Part shown: one piece after another, positions 1-6,142 of the stretch
Numbering within the stretch: the stretch's first letter is position 1
Layout of the letters: each line of letters starts with the position of its first letter
From: Damh-18 sp964570795
Lineage (GTDB): Bacteria; Patescibacteriota; Minisyncoccia; Phycocordibacterales; UBA918
Reading direction: 5' to 3'
DNA length: 64,000 nucleotides
Assembly (NCBI GenBank): GCA_964570795.1
Contig: CAZMYZ010000001.1
Span: forward strand, 1-64,000
Notes under the pieces: generated by a model
Told to the model about the DNA's origin: nothing
What the model saw: the letters and a program-made list of their open reading frames with translations, nothing else
Databases searched by the model: none
Made by a program: the position numbers and the translations under genes

Positions 1-55
1 CTTAATGAGCGAAGCGAATTTAGAAACTTGACCCTCAAGTCCGGTCGACCGCGCA
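1..55. repeat. 55-nt direct repeat, copy 1
   Basis: Identical over 55 nt to positions 180-234; the repeat may extend left of the window. Its first half is an imperfect palindrome centred on GCGAAGC; its second half contains TCAAGTCCGG (35-44), which can pair with CCGGACTTGA at 122-131, enclosing the hairpin at 45-96. TCAAGTCC resembles the 3' side of a tRNA T-arm, so this may be a remnant of a tRNA tail; that is inference. Confidence 0.85.
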
Positions 56-96
56 AAATTAAAACCCCTTTCGGGGTTTTAATTTTGTGTGGTCGA
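45..96. terminator. Long stem-loop, bidirectional terminator-like
   Basis: Arms 45-68 and 73-96 are nearly perfectly complementary (G.U pairs at the CGCG/TGTG step) around a TTTC loop, with A- and T-rich flanks of the GC core on either side. It would work as an intrinsic terminator on either strand. A second hairpin with 8-bp arms follows at 98-119. Confidence 0.7.
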
Positions 97-179
97 AGAA
101 AGTGAACTGCTTCACTTTCGCCCGGACTTGAACAGGCGGAGCCATGTCGCTTGCGACAGGCGAGCCCGGGGAGGAAGTT

Positions 180-234
180 CTTAATGAGCGAAGCGAATTT
201 AGAAACTTGACCCTCAAGTCCGGTCGACCGCGCA
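180..234. repeat. 55-nt direct repeat, copy 2
   Basis: Exact copy of positions 1-55. It is again followed by a terminator-like hairpin (235-274), and its TCAAGTCC (214-221) again finds a partner, GGACTTGA, at 283-290. The two units therefore share an architecture (repeat, hairpin, closing strand) although their inner hairpins differ in sequence. Positions 1-348 hold no convincing gene. Confidence 0.85.
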
Positions 235-274
235 GTATGAAAAAGTCCTAGTTTTCGCTAGGGCTTTTTCGTAC
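235..274. terminator. Stem-loop in second repeat unit
   Basis: GAAAAAGTCCTAG and CTAGGGCTTTTTC pair around TTTTCG, with GTA/TAC closing pairs outside and A/T-rich outer stems on both strands. Terminator-like in either direction. Confidence 0.65.
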
Positions 275-348
275 TCGCGCAAGGACTTGAACAACAATAA
301 TTATATTTTTCAGTATCATTATTGAAATTGAATCGGAGATGAAGTTAC

Positions 349-1224
349 TTGATTAAAGATATGTGTGGGTGTAAAAGATTAGGTATGTATTATCTACCAA
401 ACGATATCGCGATTGATGTTGATGGAATTATTGATGGAATGCTCGACGAAGACGTACATATCCTGTATTTCTTTGATGGGAAAACTGGTGATGTAGTCAG
501 TGGGGAAGAAGGTAAGAGTATTCCGACTGACACCATGCGCTATTTTCAAATTCCAAAAGTGCATGCAACACGTAAGGAAAAATGGATGAGAGATTTCATT
601 AGAGATTTTGTATATATAGAAGATAAGAGATTAGCAGGAAAATTAAAAGAAGTTTTTGATCTAGGAGGAGTACATGGTGTATGTGAGTTTCTTGAAGTAT
701 ATGATGAGTCGTGGGTCATTGTATGGAATGAATGGCAGGGTGATATCACGTTCGAACGACTGGAAGATTGGTTTGCAACGTTACCTCTTATGATTGAAGA
801 AAAATGGCATGGGGACGACGATTGTGCGGTGTGTCGAGCAATGCGCGACGGAATGGACGAAAATCAACTTCTTGAGGCAATGTTGGAACAAAATGAACTC
901 AATAACATTGTATCTATGCAATACACGGATGTTGCAAAAACTACTGAGGAGGTTGAACAAAACCTCGCTACTATGCTCACGCAATATGGTCTGGCAGAGC
1001 AAGTTACTGTTCAAGAAATAAAAGAGTGGGTTTGGAATGAATCAGGTGACCCTATGCAAGCAAATAAAGCATATACGGAGAAATGGATAAAGTTTTTTGA
1101 TCTGAATCTTGACGATCGATACTTCAAGACAATTTTGGACGCATTTACTGACGCGTGGAATTACTTTCCACATAAATCACTCGGTGGGAAATCACCTCGT
1201 CAAATGTTTGAGTCGGGAAAATAG
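349..1224 (+). CDS. UPF0158-like protein with C-terminal extension
   Basis: A 291-residue soluble protein of unknown function. Residues about 60-150 follow the pattern of the UPF0158 family: an IP-containing strand, helices with DFI and LAGKLKEVF, a glycine-containing turn, then a W-rich segment ending in LEDWF. After it come a CxxC pair (DDDCAVCRAM, about residues 160-170), a helical region, and a tail reading YFPHKSLGGKSPRQM that probably binds something but which I cannot assign. The chosen start is TTG with GGAG at 335-338; an ATG at 361 is the alternative. It ends 4 nt before the convergent tRNA-Thr. Family call is by eye and moderate; molecular function is not known. Confidence 0.6.
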   Translation: MIKDMCGCKRLGMYYLPNDIAIDVDGIIDGMLDEDVHILYFFDGKTGDVVSGEEGKSIPTDTMRYFQIPKVHATRKEKWMRDFIRDFVYIEDKRLAGKLKEVFDLGGVHGVCEFLEVYDESWVIVWNEWQGDITFERLEDWFATLPLMIEEKWHGDDDCAVCRAMRDGMDENQLLEAMLEQNELNNIVSMQYTDVAKTTEEVEQNLATMLTQYGLAEQVTVQEIKEWVWNESGDPMQANKAYTEKWIKFFDLNLDDRYFKTILDAFTDAWNYFPHKSLGGKSPRQMFESGK

Positions 1225-1228
1225 TATT

Positions 1229-1304
1229 TGGAGCCAAGACAGAGGATCGAACTCTGGACCTCGTCGTTACGAGTGACGTGCTCTACCAACTGAGCTATCT
1301 TGGC
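1229..1304 (-). tRNA. tRNA-Thr (anticodon CGU)
   Basis: On the minus strand the 7-bp acceptor pairs GCCAAGA with TCTTGGC, the D-arm is GCTC/GAGC, the anticodon loop is CTCGTAA (anticodon CGT) and the T-arm loop is TTCGATC. CCA is encoded (complement of 1229-1231), and the discriminator is U. The last anticodon-stem pair (31-39) is an A.C mismatch. It lies tail-to-tail with the preceding protein gene. Confidence 0.93.
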
Positions 1305-1402
1305 GACTCCCCAATCCTAGTATAGATATGGTTTGTTTTCAACCGAACAATTTGGTATTCTAGTCACTGCCAGTAATAACCGAATTGCGGCAGCAAAGAG
1401 AA

Positions 1403-1677
1403 GCCATCTTAGCTCAGTCGGTAGAGCGCATCCATGGTAAGTCGCATTGACTTCTTGCCCACTTGTTTGGAAACGAGCAAGCGAATCCTGAATAACGGTT
1501 AACGACTCAAGTGGAGTTAAGACCGTGGCACTCATGCTGAGGGCCCGAACGACTGACAAGGGACGCTACGCCGAAAGGTATGCGTAAGATACAGTCTAGT
1601 CCCCATATATCACTTTTTGTAAGTTGGGGTGTAAGCGAAGGATGAGGTCCCCGGTTCAATCCCGGGAGATGGCTCCA
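1403..1677 (+). tRNA. tRNA-Thr (anticodon GGU), interrupted by group I intron
   Basis: Exons are 1403-1438 and 1638-1677. Spliced, they give a complete tRNA: acceptor GCCATCT/AGATGGC, D-arm GCTC/GAGC, anticodon stem CATCC/GGATG with loop ATGGTAA (anticodon GGT), variable loop AGGTC, T-arm CCCGG/CCGGG, discriminator U and encoded CCA. The interruption lies directly 3' of the anticodon (between 36 and 37). Without removal of the 199-nt insert the anticodon arm cannot form, so this is probably the cell's GGU threonine tRNA and depends on splicing. Its 3' end also forms one arm of a downstream terminator hairpin (1666-1721). Confidence 0.93.
1439..1637 (+). ncRNA. Group I self-splicing intron in tRNA-Thr
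   Basis: The 199-nt insert has group I hallmarks. The 5' exon ends in U and the intron ends in G1637. P1 can form between exon GGU plus intron AAG and CUUGCC (1454-1459), placing a U.G wobble exactly at the 5' splice site. P7 strands GACTG (1551-1555) and CAGTC (1592-1596) flank a P8 hairpin capped by GAAA, and the S segment reads AAGATACAGTC (1586-1596). No endonuclease ORF is present, so it is a minimal ribozyme. Group I introns in bacterial tRNA anticodon loops are established (cyanobacterial tRNA-Leu, proteobacterial tRNA-Ile and tRNA-Arg); subgroup not determined here. Confidence 0.85.
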
Positions 1678-1721
1678 TTAAAAAATTCCCTTTTAAGGGG
1701 ATTTTTTAATGGAGCCATCTC
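1666..1721. terminator. Hairpin built from the tRNA-Thr 3' end and its inverted copy
   Basis: The last 12 nt of the tRNA plus its A-rich trailer (1666-1690) are complementary to 1698-1721 with a single bulge, giving a roughly 24-bp stem with an A/T-rich centre. It can terminate transcription in either direction, but folding it would unpair the tRNA acceptor 3' strand. Confidence 0.75.
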
Positions 1722-1860
1722 AGAACGCGCCCTGCCGGGATTGAATACTGGAACGATGTGGCTCTGCCACGAGTGAGGTGGGGTAGCGAGTGCTTAGGAT
1801 TTGAGAAACTTTGTTTCGAATAATCCTTAGCAACTTGTGACCTATCCCGGGAGATGGCTC
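1712..1860. repeat. Inverted and direct copies of tRNA-Thr 3' end
   Basis: GAGCCATCTC (1712-1721) is the reverse complement of the tRNA 3' end, followed 13 nt later by CCGGGATTGAA-like sequence (1735-1745), the reverse complement of its T-arm. Positions 1844-1860 repeat 17 nt of the tRNA (1659-1675) exactly in the forward direction. The two copies can pair and enclose an inner hairpin (about 1791-1830). No gene is visible in 1678-2233; this stretch consists of such stem-loops. Confidence 0.75.
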
Positions 1861-1907
1861 AAGGCGTAAAGAAAAACAGTACCTGCGTGCTGTTTTTTAG
1901 CCTTGAG
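1858..1907. terminator. Stem-loop with CTCAAGGC/GCCTTGAG closing stem
   Basis: CTCAAGGC (1858-1865) pairs with GCCTTGAG (1900-1907); inside, AAAAACAG pairs with CTGTTTTT. The inner segment closely resembles the terminator at 2121-2154. Further hairpins follow at about 1914-1957, 1962-1980, 1985-2031 and 2073-2091. Confidence 0.6.
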
Positions 1908-2120
1908 AACCGGAGCGATATTTTGCCGACCGCAAGGAGGCAAAATCGCGAGGCGGGTGAGAAAGTCTGGGAGACTTTCGCAAGACTCATTGAGGTATTT
2001 TTTGAGTGAAACGAGACAAAATAGCCAATGAGTGGACAGTTTCTGTAAGAAAGGAGGCACTTATGAGCCTGCCTGTCGGCAGACAGGCGTGAGCGAATTA
2101 GTGACCTGACGCCAAGACGT

Positions 2121-2154
2121 AAAGAAAAACAGCACGCAGGTGCTGTTTTTCTTT
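2121..2154 (+). terminator. Intrinsic terminator
   Basis: AAAGAAAAACAGCAC pairs with TGCTGTTTTTCTTT around a GCAGG loop, leaving a T-rich 3' tail. It separates the hairpin-rich tRNA tail from the promoter of the next gene. Confidence 0.7.
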
Positions 2155-2171
2155 TGTGTATTCTCAGTCAT

Positions 2172-2200
2172 TTGCACTTCATGCCCGTGAGGACTATAGT
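2172..2200 (+). promoter_or_regulatory. Sigma70-type promoter
   Basis: TTGCAC (2172-2177), a 17-nt spacer and TATAGT (2195-2200) lie upstream of a GGAGG and the ATG at 2234. The leader is about 27 nt, in contrast to the leaderless pattern elsewhere in the window. Confidence 0.7.
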
Positions 2201-2233
2201 GAGTATAGTATTGTTCCTCCATGGAGGCTTGAC

Positions 2234-2734
2234 ATGAGTGACTCAAAAAGTGGGCCTGATCGGTTGCCGAACGGGTCATTGCAGGACCTACTCTTTTTAG
2301 TGGGTGATACAGCAAATCCTTCTGAGGCAGATGTGCTCTGGACTCAATCGTATACAAAAATCGCAGAACTTTTCATATTGCGCGAGAAGATGTGGGATTT
2401 GTGTATTAAGAATACAAAATCTATACACGACTGCGAGACTGACTCTGAAATTGCTCAATCGCATCTCGAGGAAGTAAAAGAGTGGCATGATGTTGTGTTT
2501 GGAGATCTTGTGTATGCGCGTACGGAATATGGTCCAGAATCTCCTGAATATCGTGAGCAAGAAGTGGTGTATTTCAATGCGTATACAAAATTGCAAGATG
2601 CAAAGATTGCAATGATCGCGGCACTAAGGAGAAGTGCCTCAAGTGCGCATGATGCCGAAGTGATGGATAGTGTTGTTAAATTACATAAGGCAATCAATGA
2701 GGTGGTGTTTTCTTTCTTGGAAAAGGGAGGGTAA
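2234..2734 (+). CDS. Hypothetical helical protein
   Basis: A 166-residue acidic, almost entirely alpha-helical soluble protein with no signal peptide, membrane segment or motif that I recognise; heptad-like stretches around residues 40-150 suggest a helical bundle or coiled coil. The ATG at 2234 is chosen over an upstream in-frame ATG at 2156 because GGAGG (2223-2227) sits 6 nt before it and a good promoter lies at 2172-2200. It is followed by an intrinsic terminator and by another SD-led hypothetical with a very similar promoter (both -35 boxes are TTGCAC), so the two may be co-regulated. Function unknown. Confidence 0.7.
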   Translation: MSDSKSGPDRLPNGSLQDLLFLVGDTANPSEADVLWTQSYTKIAELFILREKMWDLCIKNTKSIHDCETDSEIAQSHLEEVKEWHDVVFGDLVYARTEYGPESPEYREQEVVYFNAYTKLQDAKIAMIAALRRSASSAHDAEVMDSVVKLHKAINEVVFSFLEKGG

Positions 2735-2737
2735 ATA

Positions 2738-2770
2738 AAATCCCGTGCTGACGAAGTCAGTACGGGATTT
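2738..2770 (+). terminator. Intrinsic terminator
   Basis: AAATCCCGTGCTGAC and GTCAGTACGGGATTT form a stem around GAA, directly after the stop codon of the preceding gene. Confidence 0.75.
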
Positions 2771-2814
2771 GTATATTCAAGATTATTTTAGGTGGCGGTG
2801 TCCCTCCAGACTGT

Positions 2815-2842
2815 TTGCACTTTGTGACGAGAGGTCTATACT
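2815..2842 (+). promoter_or_regulatory. Sigma70-type promoter
   Basis: TTGCAC (2815-2820), 16-nt spacer, TATACT (2837-2842). AGGAGG (2865-2870) precedes the ATG at 2876 by 5 nt, so this is a leadered transcript with a strong ribosome binding site. Confidence 0.75.
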
Positions 2843-2875
2843 CAGAAATAGTTCTCTGACAAATAGGAGGGTATC

Positions 2876-3661
2876 ATGAAAGCGCTACTTACTCTGAAAG
2901 GAGAAGGTCATACGTCATTTATACATGATGCAGAGGCACTCGGATGTCTCCTTTTTGATATCTTAGCTTTTTTTGACAAGCCGAATACAGAAATCATGAT
3001 TGGCGAAATCAATCGCCTTGCGCGGGATTTGGGATATCAGGGTTCGATTAATGCAGTACGTAGGGCACTGCTTGGACGAAATTTTCTTACCGAAATCGAG
3101 CGAGGAGTTCGATTTTCGCTGAGTGATGTGAATCGAGTAGCGATAGCAACTTTCTGCAAGTCGCAGCCACCCGCATTTCATGGTTTGCGTTTAACCAATG
3201 CAGAACGAACATGTTTGTATGGTTCTTCGGGATTTCAAGGTTCTTCTGGTGAGGCATTTCTTGCTCGGGTTATGGGGCAACTTGCTATACTGAACACTAT
3301 TTTATCTGAGGTGCCGCGTGAAGAAAAAAAGGCATTGTCGGATACGGCAAAGTACATGACGAGTGACATGTGTATGCAGGAGCGTGTCCAATGGTATCTT
3401 GAGAAAATGAATCTCCTCTGCAAGGAGTTTGATGCTATCGAATTACGGTTTGGTAACGGTTCATCTGAGTTTGAGGCAGTCAGTGCGCAATATATTGCAG
3501 CGTATGATCATATGGATATGCTTATTGATGCGGCAGAGCAGGAAAATACTCGATATCAAGAAGCATTGCGGGACGCTACCATTTTCTGTATGTTGCGCGA
3601 TGTGCAAGTGTTGTTGTTACAGGTAACCGCCTCGCTCTCCAAAAGGGAAGGAGAAATCTAA
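2876..3661 (+). CDS. Hypothetical protein, possible N-terminal winged-helix region
   Basis: A 261-residue soluble protein. Residues about 25-95 (ILAFFDKPNTEIMIGEINR through FSLSDVNRV) have the helix-helix-strand rhythm of a winged-helix DNA-binding domain, but no signature is diagnostic. Residues about 130-255 are long amphipathic helices comparable in character to the preceding hypothetical. The start is firm: AGGAGG lies 5 nt before the ATG and a consensus-like promoter lies at 2815-2842. A palindromic bidirectional terminator (3677-3708) separates it from the convergent next gene. Function unknown; a regulatory role is only a guess from the N-terminus. Confidence 0.7.
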   Translation: MKALLTLKGEGHTSFIHDAEALGCLLFDILAFFDKPNTEIMIGEINRLARDLGYQGSINAVRRALLGRNFLTEIERGVRFSLSDVNRVAIATFCKSQPPAFHGLRLTNAERTCLYGSSGFQGSSGEAFLARVMGQLAILNTILSEVPREEKKALSDTAKYMTSDMCMQERVQWYLEKMNLLCKEFDAIELRFGNGSSEFEAVSAQYIAAYDHMDMLIDAAEQENTRYQEALRDATIFCMLRDVQVLLLQVTASLSKREGEI

Positions 3662-3676
3662 ATTGTTCTTTAATGA

Positions 3677-3708
3677 AAACCCCTACGGTACGCGTACCGT
3701 AGGGGTTT
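3677..3708. terminator. Bidirectional terminator between convergent genes
   Basis: Perfect palindrome AAACCCCTACGGTAC plus its complement, flanked by A- and T-rich sequence, located between the stops at 3661 (+) and 3728 (-). Confidence 0.8.
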
Positions 3709-3727
3709 ATTGTGTTGGTATACAGAA

Positions 3728-4273
3728 CTAATCCTGCCAATCATTTGCTGCGGTAATGATATATGCGTGTGTGCCGTTAAACTGCACAACACCGCGGCAC
3801 CCCACATGCCATTTTTCGCCGACATCGGGGAAGTGTTCATGCGTGCTATAACTGGTACCTCTGATATGGAACGATGCAGCAAGTGTCTCCACAAACCCAG
3901 AGCCGGAATCGACAAGAATGCGCCAGGGAAGTATGCGCGGGTCACGAATATGGTCGGTGTTGTAGCGTACACGAATGCGGTTGCCGATGCACTTCTTTTT
4001 GGATTCATCGGCGGGTGTAATGATACGGATGGATGCACCATCGCGTGAGATGATGCCGGTACACCCGAGGAGATGGTACGGCACTCCATCCTCTTTGAAT
4101 GGTTTATATATGCTGAAGCATTCGCCTTCAATACGAAATGCGTTCACAAACCATTTTTCGATGTGTGTCCCATCGTATACCTGCACTCCCCATACTGCAT
4201 CATTGGGGAGAGGCTTTTGTGGCTTTTGAAACAATATGCCTATCTCGGCCAAAGTACTTTCACGTGCGTTCAT
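3728..4273 (-). CDS. Hypothetical protein with an internal duplication
   Basis: A 181-residue soluble, beta-rich protein with no recognised family. Two halves of about 65 residues look like repeats: W-x-VxV-DG... ending GCTGIISRDGASIRIITPAD (about residues 28-95) and W-x-ILVDSGSG... ending GCRGVVQFNGTHAYIITAAN (about residues 115-178). Each half has a conserved Cys-Gly and a final IIT-A/P strand, suggesting tandem small barrel domains. AAGGA sits upstream of the ATG, so translation is SD-led like the neighbouring hypotheticals. It shares only the terminator at 3677-3708 with its convergent neighbour. Function unknown. Confidence 0.65.
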   Translation of the reverse strand: MNARESTLAEIGILFQKPQKPLPNDAVWGVQVYDGTHIEKWFVNAFRIEGECFSIYKPFKEDGVPYHLLGCTGIISRDGASIRIITPADESKKKCIGNRIRVRYNTDHIRDPRILPWRILVDSGSGFVETLAASFHIRGTSYSTHEHFPDVGEKWHVGCRGVVQFNGTHAYIITAANDWQD

Positions 4274-4391
4274 TGCATATTCCTTTCAAGAACAATGATT
4301 ATCAAAAAACTACCACTGTAGGTAACTTTTACGGGTGTGCGAAAGTTCCTCGTGTGACGTATATGGTATACGATTTTCTATATATATTGTC

Positions 4392-4437
4392 AAAACTCCT
4401 CTCCTCTGCGCCTATGGCGCGCAGGAGAGGAGTTTTT
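4392..4437 (+). terminator. Intrinsic terminator upstream of prfB
   Basis: AAAACTCCTCTCCT pairs with AGGAGAGGAGTTTT around a GC-rich loop and ends in a T-run. The prfB -10 box begins 3 nt further on, so terminator and promoter abut. Confidence 0.75.
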
Positions 4438-4439
4438 GC

Positions 4440-4445
4440 TATACT
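4440..4445 (+). promoter_or_regulatory. Extended -10 of leaderless prfB
   Basis: TGCTATACT with the hexamer at 4440-4445; only 8 nt separate it from the ATG at 4454 and no Shine-Dalgarno is present, predicting a leaderless mRNA. Confidence 0.6.
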
Positions 4446-4453
4446 CTATCCAT

Positions 4454-5326
4454 ATGGCAACACCACAGGAACGCATTGCAGAAATTGAAGCGGCTATGCT
4501 TAAGTCCGATTTTTGGCATGACCCAAAGGCAGCGCAAGAAATGTTTAAAGAACTCGAATCACTCAAGGACGCTGCCTCTGGGAAGGGGAAGTACGACAAA
4601 GCGCCTGCAGTCATCACTATTGTAGCGGGTGCGGGTGGGGACGATGCAGAGGATTTTGCACGTATGCTCGTGGAAATGTATCAACGCTATGCAGAAGCGC
4701 GCGGATGGGGGCTTACGGTGCTCGATTCAAACGCAAACAATGAAAATGGCTATCGTAATATTGTCTTTGAGGTGAGTGGCAAGGAGGCCTACGGTACCTT
4801 GCGTCGAGAGTCGGGAGTACATCGCCTTGTACGCATGTCGCCCTTCAATGCCAATGGCAAGCGCCAAACATCCTTTGCGCTTGTGGAGGTCTCACCGCAA
4901 GTGGCAGACGCAAAAGAAGTAAATCTCTTAGAAACAGATGTGGAAATTACCTACGCAAAGTCAGGAGGTGCAGGAGGGCAGAATGTAAATAAACGCGAAA
5001 CCGCTGTTCGCGCTACGCACACACCTACGCGTATCTCCGTGCATGTCTCCTCAGAGCGCAGCCAACAGCAAAATAAAGAGAAAGCACTCGCACTTCTTGC
5101 TGGGAAGGTGTTTGCCTTCACCGAGGAGCAACACGCGCGTGAACTCAAAGGGTTATCTATTGAAAAGACGGTGAAAATAGAGTGGGGTAGTCAGATTCGT
5201 TCGTACGTACTTCATCCCTATCAGATGGTAAAAGACCATCGTACTGATGTCGAGGTGCGCGACACCGAAAGGGTTTTGAATGGTGATATACAAGTTTTTC
5301 TTGATGCAGAGGCACTCCTTGTGTAG
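4454..5326 (+). CDS. prfB: Peptide chain release factor 2 (compact)
   Basis: Class I release factor for UAA/UGA stops, acting on the ribosome. The catalytic GGQ lies in SGGAGGQNVNK, and the codon-recognition segment reads RMSPFNANGKRQTS, with the SPF tripeptide that marks RF2 rather than RF1. At 290 residues it is much shorter than the usual ~365: the N-terminal helical domain is represented only by about 45 residues (LKSDFWHDPKAAQEMFKEL), then runs straight into the VAGAGGDDAEDF segment. The programmed +1 frameshift that regulates RF2 in many bacteria is absent because the frame is continuous. The ATG at 4454 is chosen because it follows a -10 box by 8 nt. Presence of RF2 fits UGA being a real stop here (several genes in the window end in TGA). 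Confidence 0.93.
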   Translation: MATPQERIAEIEAAMLKSDFWHDPKAAQEMFKELESLKDAASGKGKYDKAPAVITIVAGAGGDDAEDFARMLVEMYQRYAEARGWGLTVLDSNANNENGYRNIVFEVSGKEAYGTLRRESGVHRLVRMSPFNANGKRQTSFALVEVSPQVADAKEVNLLETDVEITYAKSGGAGGQNVNKRETAVRATHTPTRISVHVSSERSQQQNKEKALALLAGKVFAFTEEQHARELKGLSIEKTVKIEWGSQIRSYVLHPYQMVKDHRTDVEVRDTERVLNGDIQVFLDAEALLV

Positions 5327-5370
5327 TCTCGTGTGTAAAAAAGCACTGTATTTGGTGTGTTTCTACAGAT

Positions 5371-5410
5371 GCGGGCGCATGTCCATTGTTCTCAATGGAC
5401 ATGCGCCCGC
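5371..5410. terminator. Perfect 18-bp hairpin between prfB and ftsE
   Basis: GCGGGCGCATGTCCATTG and its exact complement around TTCT. No T-run follows, so it may be an RNA-stabilising or termination structure; it separates prfB from the ftsEX-pyrG group. Confidence 0.6.
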
Positions 5411-5435
5411 CATACCAGTAGAATAGGAAAGATAT

Positions 5436-6119
5436 ATGATTTATTTTGATAACGTTTCAAAGATATACAATGGAGGGCGCTCAGTGGCGCTCCATGACGT
5501 AACGTTTCAGGTAGCACCCAATGAGTTTGTTTCTATTGTAGGACACTCAGGTGCAGGGAAGACGACACTCCTTAAGATGCTTATTGCAGAGGATAAGCCG
5601 ACCAAAGGTCAGGTATTTTTTGAATCGCTCGACATCCACGCTATTTCGCGCGGTTCGCTTCCCAAGTTTCGTCGCAAGATAGGTACCGTCTTTCAGGACT
5701 TCAAACTCCTACCCCACATGACCGCCTACGAAAATATTGCTTTTGCAATGGAGGCAAACGGTCGCTCCGATGAAGAGATTGCCGAGAATGTACCGCAGGC
5801 ACTCGACTTGGTAGATTTAGGCGACAAGGTGTGGAATTTCCCCCATGAACTCTCGGGAGGTGAAAAGCAGCGTGTTGCTATTGCGCGCGCTATTGTCAAT
5901 CAGCCTGATATTATTATTGCCGATGAGCCTACCGGCAATCTCGACCCTATCGCTACCTACGAAGTGGTGCAGATTCTCAAAAAAATCAACGACCTTGGTA
6001 CGACGGTTATTATGACCACACATAACAAGGGTGTTATTGATGCGCTTGGCAGACGCGTGATTACCATGGATGAGGGGCGGATAGTACGCGATGATGCGGA
6101 GGGGAAATACGTACTTTAA
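5436..6119 (+). CDS. ftsE: Cell division ATP-binding protein FtsE
   Basis: Cytoplasmic ATPase that partners membrane protein FtsX to couple division to peptidoglycan hydrolase activation. The 227 residues are a complete ABC domain: Walker A GHSGAGKTT (about residues 37-45), Q-loop VFQDFKLLPHMT, signature LSGGEKQRVAIARA, Walker B IIIADEPTGNLDP and the H-loop in TTHN. Length is normal for FtsE. AGGAAAG precedes the ATG. FtsX follows after 23 nt, the canonical order, confirming FtsE rather than another ABC ATPase. Confidence 0.95.
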   Translation: MIYFDNVSKIYNGGRSVALHDVTFQVAPNEFVSIVGHSGAGKTTLLKMLIAEDKPTKGQVFFESLDIHAISRGSLPKFRRKIGTVFQDFKLLPHMTAYENIAFAMEANGRSDEEIAENVPQALDLVDLGDKVWNFPHELSGGEKQRVAIARAIVNQPDIIIADEPTGNLDPIATYEVVQILKKINDLGTTVIMTTHNKGVIDALGRRVITMDEGRIVRDDAEGKYVL

Positions 6120-6142
6120 ATATACGATACATTAAATAAATT

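Noticed and set aside
1..290. CRISPR array
   Set aside because: Only two copies of the 55-nt unit exist, spacing contains strong hairpins and not unique spacers, and no cas gene is in the window.
349..1224. Transposase call suggested by the C-terminal PHKSLGGKSP segment
   Set aside because: No DDE or HUH motif and no terminal repeats; the body fits a UPF0158-like protein better.
1678..2233. Possible short proteins in the open frames downstream of tRNA-Thr
   Set aside because: The stretch is made of stem-loops and tRNA-end copies; frames have no RBS or family resemblance and are found on both strands.
4454..4600. Programmed frameshift in prfB
   Set aside because: The coding frame is continuous and has no in-frame UGA after a shift site; nothing indicates frameshifting.
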